Below, one piece after another: positions 26,735 through 36,489 of a stretch of DNA of 64,000 nt (positions are counted from its first letter, which is position 1; each line of letters starts with the position of its first letter). A program made the position numbers and the translations under genes. The notes below the pieces were generated by a model. It worked only from the letters and a program-made list of their open reading frames with translations, was not told where the DNA came from and did no database searches. This stretch comes from Myxococcus stipitatus (GTDB lineage: Bacteria > Myxococcota > Myxococcia > Myxococcales > Myxococcaceae). The stretch lies in assembly GCF_038561935.1 (NCBI RefSeq), contig NZ_CP102770.1:3224001-3288000 (forward strand), written 5' to 3'.

Positions 26735-27856
26735 CTATCCGTACGGCGTCTCCTCGTGACGCTTGAACGGATAGGCGAGCTGCCCCAGGTACGTCTCCGG
26801 CGGCTGGAACTGCGTCGTCCCATAGCGTGACGGCCAGTGGGCCGGCAGGTGCGCGGTCCTGAAGATGACGTCGATGAACGAGAGGAAGACCGCGAAGTTC
26901 TTGTCGATGCCTTCCTCGTCCGACGTGTGGTGCCAGTGGTGGAACTCCGGCGTCGCGAACAGCCAGCGCAGGTAGGGCCAGCGATGACTCACGTTGGCGT
27001 GGATGTAGACGGCGTGGAAGGAGACGAAGACGAGGTAGCCGTAGATGGCGGACGGGCTGAAGCCCAGGAGGAACACGGGGATGAATCCCGCCACCCGGTT
27101 CACCAATACATCCACCAGGTGCGAGCGCGAGCTGGCCAGCCAGTCCATCCGCAGGCTGGAGTGGTGGATGGCGTGGAACTTCCAGAGCCACGGAATCTGG
27201 TGGAAGGCGCGGTGCACCCAATAGCTCACCAGGTCCACCACGAAGAGAATCTCGAAGAACTGCAGCCACACGGGCTGGGCGGCGACATGGGCCTGGAAGT
27301 CCGCGCGCACCGCCCAGGCGAAGAAGACCTGCACGGGAATCAGCACCGAGAAGGAGATGAGCTGCACGCCCACGTGGCTGACGAAGAAGTGCTTGAGGTC
27401 CGTCTGCCAGCCCTCGCGGAAGATGCGCTGCTCATGCAGCCCCCACAGCCGCTCCATGGGGATGAACAGCAGCCCCAGCACGAAGAGCTCCAGCACGAAG
27501 TAGTCCAGGCCCGCGCTCAGCGCGCGCGGCCGGTGGGTGAGGGGCTCCGCCTCGCTGCCGCCCAGGAGCAGGGCCACCAGCGCGAGCAGGATGGCGATGC
27601 CGCCATGGGCCTTGGAGCGCAGGCTGAACACGCTGAAGGCACCCAGCACGAAGGTGGCGATGATGGCGGCCTGGAGGATGCCTCGGAACAGGCCCATGTG
27701 CTCCGAGTAGAAGGCCCGGCCATCCGCGGACACCAGCAGGTGCGGAAACAGGAAGCAGAATTCAGCGAACACACACAGCACGCCCAACAGGCCGCCGGTG
27801 ACACCCGCGCGCTTGCCGAGGTCGGTGCGCAGGGCGGGATTCAATGAGAGTTCCAA
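26735..27856 (-). CDS. Sterol desaturase / fatty acid hydroxylase superfamily membrane protein
   Basis: A 373-residue protein with about eight membrane segments. The diiron histidine motifs are HRAFH (near 195), FHAIHHSS (near 210) and HHWHH (near 290), with an extra HAVYIH. This superfamily introduces hydroxyls or double bases into sterols, lipids or ether lipids using diiron and oxygen. The N-terminal 130 residues contain additional hydrophobic helices not needed for the core domain. It is convergent with the collagen-like gene and downstream of the DUF1111 gene by 93 bases. Substrate unknown. Confidence 0.85.
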   Translation of the reverse strand: MELSLNPALRTDLGKRAGVTGGLLGVLCVFAEFCFLFPHLLVSADGRAFYSEHMGLFRGILQAAIIATFVLGAFSVFSLRSKAHGGIAILLALVALLLGGSEAEPLTHRPRALSAGLDYFVLELFVLGLLFIPMERLWGLHEQRIFREGWQTDLKHFFVSHVGVQLISFSVLIPVQVFFAWAVRADFQAHVAAQPVWLQFFEILFVVDLVSYWVHRAFHQIPWLWKFHAIHHSSLRMDWLASSRSHLVDVLVNRVAGFIPVFLLGFSPSAIYGYLVFVSFHAVYIHANVSHRWPYLRWLFATPEFHHWHHTSDEEGIDKNFAVFLSFIDVIFRTAHLPAHWPSRYGTTQFQPPETYLGQLAYPFKRHEETPYG

Positions 27857-27949
27857 GGGAGGCTTCCAGGAAGAGAGCGACGTCTCTTCAAACGTAGTGT
27901 CGCCGGGAAAGTCTCGCCAGATGCCCTCCTGACCCTCCTGAGCGGCGGC

Positions 27950-29338
<1,389 letters not shown>

Positions 29339-29367
29339 CGGAGCGTCTCCAGGACACGGTGAAGACC

Positions 29368-29401
29368 GTGCCGGGCGGAAGTGGAGGCTTTCGCCCGGCA
29401 C
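29368..29401 (-). terminator. Hairpin terminator of the lipoprotein gene
   Basis: GTGCCGGGCG (29368-29377) pairs perfectly with CGCCCGGCAC (29392-29401) around a 14-base loop. It separates the lipoprotein gene from the downstream DUF1111 gene. Confidence 0.65.
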
Positions 29402-29440
29402 GAGAACCCGCGCACCTTCAGGCGCGGGGTGCGACGGTGA

Positions 29441-30268
29441 CTACTTCGCCGCCGGCTTGAACGACTCGCCGAGGATGTTCATCCCCTCCGCGGTCAGCTT
29501 CGAGTCGATGCCCGTGAAGCCGTTGTACGGGTAGTGGCCGTCGGCGATCTCCTCGACGAACTCCACCGTGTCGCCCGTGACTTCCTTGCCGTCGCCCAGC
29601 TTCACCGAGAAGGTGGAGCTCAGGGAGCGCAGCCGCCAGCCGCAGGCGCCCACGTTGTCCGGGGCCGTGGGCTTCTCGCCGGCCTTGTTGATGATGATGT
29701 CCAGCTCGTAGAAGTCGGCGACGGCCACGAGCCAGCGGAAGAAGTCCCGCCAGTTGGTGAACACAATCATCTGCGCGGCGGGGTTCGTGGACGAGCCCTG
29801 GAGCACGCCGTCGCGGTACACGTTCATCCGGTAGGAGGAGCCGCCCGGAGCGCCGCTGAAGCTCGGGGTGATGTACGCGGTGTTCGGCTCCTTGCCCGGC
29901 GCCACGCGCAGGGTGCTGACCACCTGGTCACCGGAGCGCGCGTCCATCTGCCACACGCCCGAGGTGCCGCCGAACTTGATCTCGTTCGACTGCGTCCAGC
30001 TGGTCGCCCGAGCGAACCGGCTGCCGACGCCGTCCGTCTTGACCGAGCGCAGGCCGCTGACATTCAGGCCCTTCTCCGTCGGCGTCAGCTTCGCGGCGCC
30101 CAACGCGCAGCTGTTGATTCCATCGAACCGGCTCACGCACTGCGACTCCGCACCCGACTCCTGCGCGGCGACGTCGCCACCCGCGTTCGTGGGCTCCTCA
30201 CCCGCACAGCCCGACATCACGCTGAGAAGCGCCGCTGCCACCACGCGGCTCATCGTCTTCAGTTGCAT
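29441..30268 (-). CDS. Hypothetical lipoprotein
   Basis: A 275-residue protein from MQLKTMSRV with a lipoprotein signal (VVAAALLSVMSGCAG). The mature part has several Cys residues (SQCVSRFDGINSCALG and GACGWRLRS), suggesting disulfides, and is rich in beta strands. I recognise no family. GAGGTAGG lies before the ATG, supporting this start over an upstream GTG. It is divergent from the peroxidase gene at 30721. Confidence 0.7.
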   Translation of the reverse strand: MQLKTMSRVVAAALLSVMSGCAGEEPTNAGGDVAAQESGAESQCVSRFDGINSCALGAAKLTPTEKGLNVSGLRSVKTDGVGSRFARATSWTQSNEIKFGGTSGVWQMDARSGDQVVSTLRVAPGKEPNTAYITPSFSGAPGGSSYRMNVYRDGVLQGSSTNPAAQMIVFTNWRDFFRWLVAVADFYELDIIINKAGEKPTAPDNVGACGWRLRSLSSTFSVKLGDGKEVTGDTVEFVEEIADGHYPYNGFTGIDSKLTAEGMNILGESFKPAAK

Positions 30269-30616
30269 GGAATGACCTACCTCTTGCTTTGGGGGGATGA
30301 TCTGCTCCGCCAGGAGGGGACTCATCCGGTGCCGGCCCAGCCCGAATGCCTTCCTTCCAGCGGCGACGACTCCCCTTGCACCTGCCACGCCAGCCTTCGC
30401 CAACCACAAATGCCTCCTCTGTATCAGCGAAACATCGCAACCCAGCCAGGCGTCGGAGCTGTAGCCTCCGCCGCCACAGCCCACCTGGGGATGTATCGCT
30501 TTGGGCTACACAGTCACTGGCAGAGGGAAATTTCGACACATTTCGCGGGTGTAGCGAATCACGTCACGCCTTCTCAGGATGGTTTGTCTTAAGTCTTGAG
30601 AGGAGATGGGGTGGTC
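30269..30616. other. Divergent intergenic region before the peroxidase gene
   Basis: No credible gene. It should hold the promoter of the lipoprotein gene; the promoter of the peroxidase operon begins at 30617. A minus-strand frame with a Gly-rich Cys stretch was examined and rejected as a peptide gene. Confidence 0.5.
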
Positions 30617-30646
30617 TGGACAGGAATAATGTAGAGCCGGTATAAA
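30617..30646 (+). promoter_or_regulatory. Probable sigma-70 type promoter of the peroxidase operon
   Basis: TGGACA (30617-30622, 5 of 6 matches to the -35 consensus) is 18 bases from TATAAA (30641-30646, 5 of 6 matches to the -10). The peroxidase ATG is about 75 bases downstream, with AGAAGGGGG as ribosome site just before it. Confidence 0.6.
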
Positions 30647-30720
30647 ACTGTCAGTCAGGCGAGACATCGCTGGCTCAATCAACCTCAAGCAAGTCCTGAC
30701 ACCCAGAAGGGGGCATCCCA

Positions 30721-32388
30721 ATGGCTCGTGCTTCGTTGTTTCGCGGTGCGCGTGTGCCCGGCCGCGGGCTTTTCGCGTCGGCGCTCATGCTCTCCTTGTC
30801 GGCGTGCGAGCCGGGAGGACAGGCGGAGCCCGTCAAGCCCGCTCCGGTGGAGCAGGAGGAGCTGGCGACGGATGCCAAGGCATTGCTGGACCTGGTGGCG
30901 CTGACGTCGCTGCGTCCGCTCTCGCATGAGCCGGTGCCGCAGCCGGTGGGCAGCCGCATCCTCAACCAGGCCGCGGCCATCCGTCTGGGCAAGGCGTTCT
31001 TCTGGGACATCCAGACCAGCGGCGACGGCCAGACGGCCTGTGCCACGTGTCACTTCGCGGCGGGCGCGGACGACCGGCGCGTCAACACCATCCACCCCGG
31101 CTTCGACAACACGTTCAACGCCGTCTCGGGCCCCGGGCAGACCTTCACGCTCGCGAAGATCACGAGCGATGACCGCGTGGGTTCCGCGGGACCGCTGCGC
31201 GCCCAGTTCCTGGGGCTGGACCCGGACCCCACCGTGGCCGCGGACGTGTGTGAGGTCAAGCCCGCCGCGCCGTTCAACAACGAGCGCATGGTGGGCGCGC
31301 GTCACAGCCCCTCCGTGGTGGGCTCGGGCTTCTACCGCAACCAGTTCTGGGGCGGCGAAGCGAACGTGCTCTTCAACGGGTGGAACATCTGGGGTGACTC
31401 CGGCAACAACGAGGGCGGCAACATCCTGGTGCGCATCGAGAACGCCTCGCTGGCGTCCCAGGCCACGGGTCCCGTGACGAACTTCACCGAGCAGAGCTGC
31501 TTCGGCCGCACCCTCTGGGGCGCCGATGGCCTGGGCGCCAAGCTGCTCGTGCGTCAGCCGCTCCAGCATCAGCGGGTGTCCCCCACGGACAGCGTGCTGG
31601 GCGACATGGCCAATCCCAACGGCCCGGGTCTGCTCTGCGACGGCGAGCCCTGCACCTACGACCAGATGGTCCGCGAGGCCTTCGGCGACCCGATGGGCAA
31701 CATCGCCGTGCATGTCTTCTCGCTCCTCTGGGGCGAGGCGCTCCAGGCGTACCAGGCCACGCTCATCCCGGACCAGACGCCGTTCGACCGGTTCCTCTCC
31801 GGCCAGCTCACCGCGCTCACGCCCAAGCAGATCAAGGGCCTGGCCGTCTTCGTGGGCAAGGGTGAGTGCATCAACTGCCACACCGGCGCCATGCTGTCGG
31901 ACGCGACGGTGAGCTGGTACGAGACCGCCGGTCCGCTCAACCGCGACGGTGGCGACACGGGCTTCCACAACATCGGCGTGCGCCCCACCGACGACGACCT
32001 GGCGCGCGGCGACCTGGGCATCTTCGGCGGCGTGCCCAACTCCGTCAGCCTCTCGCCCTTCGACATGGGGGCCTTCAAGACGCCGACCCTGCGCAACGTG
32101 GGCCTCAACCCGCCGTACTTCCACAACGGTGGCTACCCCACGCTCGACGACGTGGTGGACTTCTATGCGCGCGGAGGTGACTTCCCGAACCCGGAGAAGT
32201 CGCTCGACATCGTCCCGCGCACCTTCTCCGTCTCCGAGCGCGCCGCGCTGGTGGACTTCCTCGCCAACGCCCTCACGGACTGCCGCGTGGCGACCTACCG
32301 CGCGCCGTTCGACCACCCGGAGCTGCCCTTCCCGAACCGCGCGACGCTGCCTGTCACCGGTCGCGCGGGTGTGGGTCACTGCCGATAG
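30721..32388 (+). CDS. Diheme cytochrome c peroxidase / MauG-type lipoprotein
   Basis: A 555-residue exported protein with a lipoprotein signal ending LMLSLSACE. Two heme c sites occur: CATCH (residue about 103, in SGDGQTACATCHFA) and CINCH (about 383, in GKGECINCHTG). The block FKTPTLRNVGLNPPYFHNGG contains the conserved Arg-Asn-Val-x-x-x-x-x-(Y/F)-x-H region of bacterial cytochrome c peroxidases. Homologues either reduce peroxide or, like MauG, oxidise residues in partner proteins. Its stop is only 43 bases from the cluster 2 conserved-protein gene, without a terminator, so they probably share a transcript. The periplasmic location makes a direct action on a cytosolic precursor unlikely. 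Confidence 0.88.
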   Translation: MARASLFRGARVPGRGLFASALMLSLSACEPGGQAEPVKPAPVEQEELATDAKALLDLVALTSLRPLSHEPVPQPVGSRILNQAAAIRLGKAFFWDIQTSGDGQTACATCHFAAGADDRRVNTIHPGFDNTFNAVSGPGQTFTLAKITSDDRVGSAGPLRAQFLGLDPDPTVAADVCEVKPAAPFNNERMVGARHSPSVVGSGFYRNQFWGGEANVLFNGWNIWGDSGNNEGGNILVRIENASLASQATGPVTNFTEQSCFGRTLWGADGLGAKLLVRQPLQHQRVSPTDSVLGDMANPNGPGLLCDGEPCTYDQMVREAFGDPMGNIAVHVFSLLWGEALQAYQATLIPDQTPFDRFLSGQLTALTPKQIKGLAVFVGKGECINCHTGAMLSDATVSWYETAGPLNRDGGDTGFHNIGVRPTDDDLARGDLGIFGGVPNSVSLSPFDMGAFKTPTLRNVGLNPPYFHNGGYPTLDDVVDFYARGGDFPNPEKSLDIVPRTFSVSERAALVDFLANALTDCRVATYRAPFDHPELPFPNRATLPVTGRAGVGHCR

Positions 32389-32430
32389 ACTTGTCTGCCT
32401 CGAGCCCGGACCTCTCCCAGGAGCAGCCGC

Positions 32431-34239
32431 ATGACTCAGCACGCCGTGCCCATCGACCCGCATGAGACGCTGTATCTGCCCATGCGGCGCCGGTTCATGA
32501 GTGAGTATGTCCAGACACCCGAGGGCACGAGCGAGCTGCGCATCTACTACGGGCTCAAGGAGATCAGCATCGAGGAGGCGGACCTCCACTCCTTCGGTGA
32601 GAACCTGCTCAAGCAGGACGAGTTCATGGCGGGCATGGCCACGCGATGGAGCAACGGGGAGCCCTATCCGTGGGAGCGGGTGAAGGAGCTCCTGGAGCAG
32701 TTGCTCTCGGAGAACATCCTGTCGCGTGAGCCGCCCAAGCAGGTGCAGCAGACCGAGTACCACAAGCATGTGATGGAGTTCGAAGCCAGGCGGCCCGCGC
32801 CCACCGAGCCGCTCTGGTGGAACCCCGACACCGAAGGGGTGCTGCGCAAGCTGGTGGGCCGGCCCCTGGAGCTCGCGTTCCTGGAGGCCATGCTGCCGGT
32901 CCACCGCGTGGCCCACGCGGCGCTGGACGCGGAGGGGCGGCACATCGGCGAGAACAACGTCTTCCCGGATGCCATGCGCATGCGGATGGAGACCGAGTGG
33001 CGCATGTGCCCGTACCCGGGCAGCCGCTTCCGCGACGACACGCTGATGAACGTGACGGCGCTGAAGTCCATGTCGAAGCACTGGAAGCCCACGCTGCAGG
33101 CGGTGCTCCTCCTGCGCGAGGCGTTCCTGCGCCGCTATCCGCTGATGGCGGACGGGCAGTGGCGCCTGGGCGACCTGCACGCGTTCAGCTGCGCGGTGCT
33201 GGCGCTGCCCACGCTGATGCTCCTGCGAGGCAAGGACCCCATTCCCAATGGGGAGCTGGACCCGGTGCTGTCGTCGGTGTTCCGCGTCACCGACGGCGTG
33301 CGCATGGTGGCCATCTACCTGATGTTCCTCCCCGAGCAGCCGATGCCGTACGAGACGCCGATGAACCCGTCGCAGCTCCTGCACCTGACGGAGCGCGACA
33401 ACCACTTCCTGTCCCTGCGCGGCGTGTGCGCGGGGCCGCCGCACATGGTGGACGAGTTCTTCGCGACGATGCTGGACGGCAAGCCCATGGCGGGGGAGCC
33501 CCTGCCGGAGCCGAAGTGGGTGGCGGAGATTCCCGCCGCCATCGACTACGGCCTGCGAGGGCTCCAGCTCTACTCGCTCCAGTTCACGCTCTGGGCGCAC
33601 ATGTGCCACGCGTTCGAGAAGATTCGCGCCGCGGTGCTCCAGGCGGAGGGCGTCGAGGGCACCGGGTGGGGCCGGCTGCGCAAGCGCATCGAGGCGGACT
33701 GGGAAGTCATCAAGCCCACCCGGCAGCACACCGAGGTCCAGCGCGAGTGGGCCAAGGCCCGCTACGTGGAGATGTATGACCGCGCCCAGCGCGGCCTGCG
33801 CGGCTTCACCGAGGAGAAGCTCCAGAACATCGCGGACGTCTTCTCACCCCCGAAGGACGCCGTGCACACCCAGGCCCTGGCGGAGCTGCGCGCGCTGCTG
33901 CGCGAGCGGGCCACCGCGCCCGCCGGGGCCCGCCCCGAGCTCACCGACGACGTGGCGGAGGCGCTCGCCGAGTACCTCACGCTCGAGCGTGCGGCGCTGG
34001 GCGCCCTGGAGACGGTGCAGCGTGAGGTGAACGTGCTCACGCAGCGCCAGCACCCGGACCGGCACTTCACCAACCTGGACCTCTCCATCCACCACCGGCT
34101 GCGCTTCGCCACGGTGGGTGTGCTGCCGTATCTCCTGAACGTGTTCCGCGACGAGCTGGGCATCGCCATCGAGAGCCACGTCGGCGAGGTGAAGGTGACG
34201 TCCGTGGCCCCCGTGCCCGCCGCCTCCGCCGCGGCCTGA
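32431..34239 (+). CDS. Cluster 2 conserved protein of unknown family (paralogue of the 582-residue cluster 1 protein)
   Basis: A 602-residue protein homologous end to end to the cluster 1 protein. Matching blocks include LPVHRVAHAALDAEGRHIGE, GSRFRDDTLMNVTALKSM, IPNGELDPVLSSVFR, TDGVRMV, GVCAGPPHMVDEF and AAIDYGLRG. It appears all-helical and soluble with a helical C-terminal repeat region. CAGGAG precedes the ATG. It follows the peroxidase gene in the same direction and is convergent with the transporter operon. I cannot name the fold. Its exclusive co-occurrence with peptide exporters in both clusters suggests a function in precursor maturation, recognition or self-immunity. Confidence 0.7.
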   Translation: MTQHAVPIDPHETLYLPMRRRFMSEYVQTPEGTSELRIYYGLKEISIEEADLHSFGENLLKQDEFMAGMATRWSNGEPYPWERVKELLEQLLSENILSREPPKQVQQTEYHKHVMEFEARRPAPTEPLWWNPDTEGVLRKLVGRPLELAFLEAMLPVHRVAHAALDAEGRHIGENNVFPDAMRMRMETEWRMCPYPGSRFRDDTLMNVTALKSMSKHWKPTLQAVLLLREAFLRRYPLMADGQWRLGDLHAFSCAVLALPTLMLLRGKDPIPNGELDPVLSSVFRVTDGVRMVAIYLMFLPEQPMPYETPMNPSQLLHLTERDNHFLSLRGVCAGPPHMVDEFFATMLDGKPMAGEPLPEPKWVAEIPAAIDYGLRGLQLYSLQFTLWAHMCHAFEKIRAAVLQAEGVEGTGWGRLRKRIEADWEVIKPTRQHTEVQREWAKARYVEMYDRAQRGLRGFTEEKLQNIADVFSPPKDAVHTQALAELRALLRERATAPAGARPELTDDVAEALAEYLTLERAALGALETVQREVNVLTQRQHPDRHFTNLDLSIHHRLRFATVGVLPYLLNVFRDELGIAIESHVGEVKVTSVAPVPAASAAA

Positions 34240-34259
34240 CCGGCGCTTCGTCGCTCCCG

Positions 34260-34298
34260 CGGCCGTCCCGGGGTGGAGGTCCCACCCTCGGACGGCCG
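34260..34298. terminator. Bidirectional terminator between convergent genes
   Basis: CGGCCGTCC (34260-34268) pairs with GGACGGCCG (34290-34298), with inner arms GGGTGG and CCACCC around an AGGT loop region, followed by TCCTCTTT. It lies between the convergent 3' ends of the conserved-protein gene and the second ABC gene. Confidence 0.75.
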
Positions 34299-34320
34299 TC
34301 CTCTTTCGTGGTGGTGCCGC

Positions 34321-36489
34321 TCAGGGGTGGGCGATGACGACGAGCGTGGGGGCGCGGGCCTCGACGCAGGCCATCACCTTGCGCATCGTCACCGGGTCCA
34401 GCGCGCCGAACGCCTCGTCGAGCACCACGACCTGGACGCGCTGGAGCAGGGCCCGCGCGACGAAGATGCGGCTCTGCTCGCCGTGGGACAGCTGCCAGCC
34501 GCGCTCACCCACCATCTGGAGGACTCCCGCGGGCATGCGCTGGAGGAGGTCGCCCAGGCCCAGCTCCTCGCAGAGCTCTCGCGCCAGCTTCAGGTCGTCC
34601 TGCGTGTGGGGCCAGGCGCGCCCCAGGAGCACGTTCATCGCCAGCGTGCCGGAGATGATGTGGTTCTCGTGGAACTGGGGCGCGCCCGCGATCTGCGCGC
34701 CCCAGCCGCCGGGGGTCCACGTGGCCATGTCCAGGCCGCGCAGCAGCACCACGCCGGAGCCCTGCCGGCGCAGGCCCGTGAGGATGGAGGCGAGCGTCGA
34801 CTTGCCGGAGCCGGACGAGCCTTCCAGCAACACGCGCTCTCCAGGGCGCAGGGTCAGCGAGGTGCGCTCGAGCACCGGGCGAGGGGAGGTGGGGTGCTTG
34901 AAGAAGACGTCGCGCAGCTCCAGCAGGGACTGGTCCTGGGGCGGTGCGTCGCCGGACGCGAGGGGCGCGACCTGGGGCGCGGCGTCCTCCGCGTCGTGGG
35001 AGGTGGCGCCCGGCGCGAGCTTCGCCGCGTCGAGCATGGGGCGCACGCTCGCGAAGAGCACGCGCGCGCCCACGAGGGCCAGGGAGCCCACGGCCAGGGA
35101 CATCACCGCGCGAGCTCCGAGCAGCGCCGCGCCCACGCCCACCGCGATGCTCGCGGTGGAGGCTCCGTCGAGCACGCCGGGGAGCGTGGCGATGAGGGCC
35201 ACGGGCAACAGCCCCCGGCGCGCGAGCGTCATCACGCGCGCGGTGCCGGCATCCCAGCGCTCGGAGGCCTCCGCGTAGCGCGCCAGCTCCTGGTCCTCCT
35301 CCTCGTGCCAGCGGGACGGTTGCTCCTGCGCCAACCGCGTGCGGTGGCCGAGCATCCGCTCGATGAGCGCGTGGGTCATCACGACCCGCGACTCCGTCCA
35401 GCCCTTGAACAGCTGGGACTGCCGGACGACGAGCACCGCGAGCACCGCGCAATACGCCCCCAGCGCGACGAGCCCGAGCCAGCCCGCGGGCCCGCTCAGC
35501 GTGACGCTGGCCGCCAGCGACAGGTCCACCACGGCGAGCAGGCTGGTGAAGCTGCCCGCGAGCGCCATCTGCTCCATGCCCGCGCTCTCGAACGTCCGCC
35601 CGACGTACTCGCCGATGCCGCCTCGGCGCGCCTCGTCCACGGGGAGCGACAGCGCCCCGGTCAACAGCCTGCGGCGCAGGAGCGCGGAGAGGTCCAGCGC
35701 GAGCGTGCCCTGCGTCCACGCGAGCGCGGCCTGGAGCGGCACCGCCGTCAGCCCCATCAGGGCCCAGGCCCAGAGCCAGCCCGTGTCCAGCTGTCCCTCG
35801 AACGCGCCCTGGCCCATCAGCCACCAGCCCGCGAGCACGCAGCCCTGGATGAGCACCGCGAGCACCAGCAGGAGCATCACGCGGGGGGCGGCCGACAGCG
35901 CGCCGAGGTGGTGGGAGAGCCTTGCTCCGGGCGGCAGGCGCAGCGTGCGGGCCGCGACCAGGTGCGTGTTGGCGAGCTGCGCGCCCAGGAGGGCCTTGCG
36001 GGCCCGCGTGCGCTGGGGTTCGGGAAGCCGGGTCCGCTCCAGCACCCGGTCCACGGTGGGAATCAGGTCCCACTCGACGAGCGCCTGCACGGAGTTCGTC
36101 AGGAGCGACAGGGGGATGTCGCGGACCGTCTCATCGGGCGCGAGGATTCGTGCCGTGCCTCGCGGCGCGGAGGTGCTCAGGAGCGCGATGAGCTGGAGGC
36201 CCTCCTCGGCGGTGAAGACCTCCAGCAGGGCAGGGGAGGCGCGCAGCAGCGTGCTCTCCACCTCCGCGTGGCGCGTGTAGCGCAGGTCCAGCTCCAGGCC
36301 CTGCGACTGGGCCACCGCGTCCAGCCACTCCCCCAGCCGGTTCAGGTCCTCGGGTGAGCCTCCCGCCACCGTGGCGGGGGCGCGAGGCAGCGGCAGCTTC
36401 GCGGCGCGCGCGAGTGCCTCCAGGGCCTCCGCGCCCAGCTGGACGGCCCACCCGAGCCCCGCGAGGGGAGACTTCGTCCCGGTGCTCAT
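34321..36489 (-). CDS. NHLM-type second ABC transporter, cluster 2
   Basis: A 722-residue protein, paralogue of the 703-residue cluster 1 protein. Residues 1-190 form the non-catalytic N-terminal domain; six membrane helices and an ATPase domain follow with Walker A GSSGSGKST, the same unusual signature LSHGEQSRIFVARALL, Walker B VVLDEAF and an immediate end after the switch His (VVIAHP). The ATG at 36489 overlaps the stop of the C39 transporter gene in ATGA; longer upstream readings are rejected. It probably forms a heteromeric or paired exporter with that protein. Confidence 0.88.
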   Translation of the reverse strand: MSTGTKSPLAGLGWAVQLGAEALEALARAAKLPLPRAPATVAGGSPEDLNRLGEWLDAVAQSQGLELDLRYTRHAEVESTLLRASPALLEVFTAEEGLQLIALLSTSAPRGTARILAPDETVRDIPLSLLTNSVQALVEWDLIPTVDRVLERTRLPEPQRTRARKALLGAQLANTHLVAARTLRLPPGARLSHHLGALSAAPRVMLLLVLAVLIQGCVLAGWWLMGQGAFEGQLDTGWLWAWALMGLTAVPLQAALAWTQGTLALDLSALLRRRLLTGALSLPVDEARRGGIGEYVGRTFESAGMEQMALAGSFTSLLAVVDLSLAASVTLSGPAGWLGLVALGAYCAVLAVLVVRQSQLFKGWTESRVVMTHALIERMLGHRTRLAQEQPSRWHEEEDQELARYAEASERWDAGTARVMTLARRGLLPVALIATLPGVLDGASTASIAVGVGAALLGARAVMSLAVGSLALVGARVLFASVRPMLDAAKLAPGATSHDAEDAAPQVAPLASGDAPPQDQSLLELRDVFFKHPTSPRPVLERTSLTLRPGERVLLEGSSGSGKSTLASILTGLRRQGSGVVLLRGLDMATWTPGGWGAQIAGAPQFHENHIISGTLAMNVLLGRAWPHTQDDLKLARELCEELGLGDLLQRMPAGVLQMVGERGWQLSHGEQSRIFVARALLQRVQVVVLDEAFGALDPVTMRKVMACVEARAPTLVVIAHP

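Noticed and set aside
30269..30484. Minus-strand GTG frame starting VGCGGGGYSSDAWLGC, reminiscent of the GCGGGG run of the peptides
   Set aside because: No ribosome site, no leader resembling IKxxVRGGP, runs into the promoter-side region of the lipoprotein gene; probably chance.
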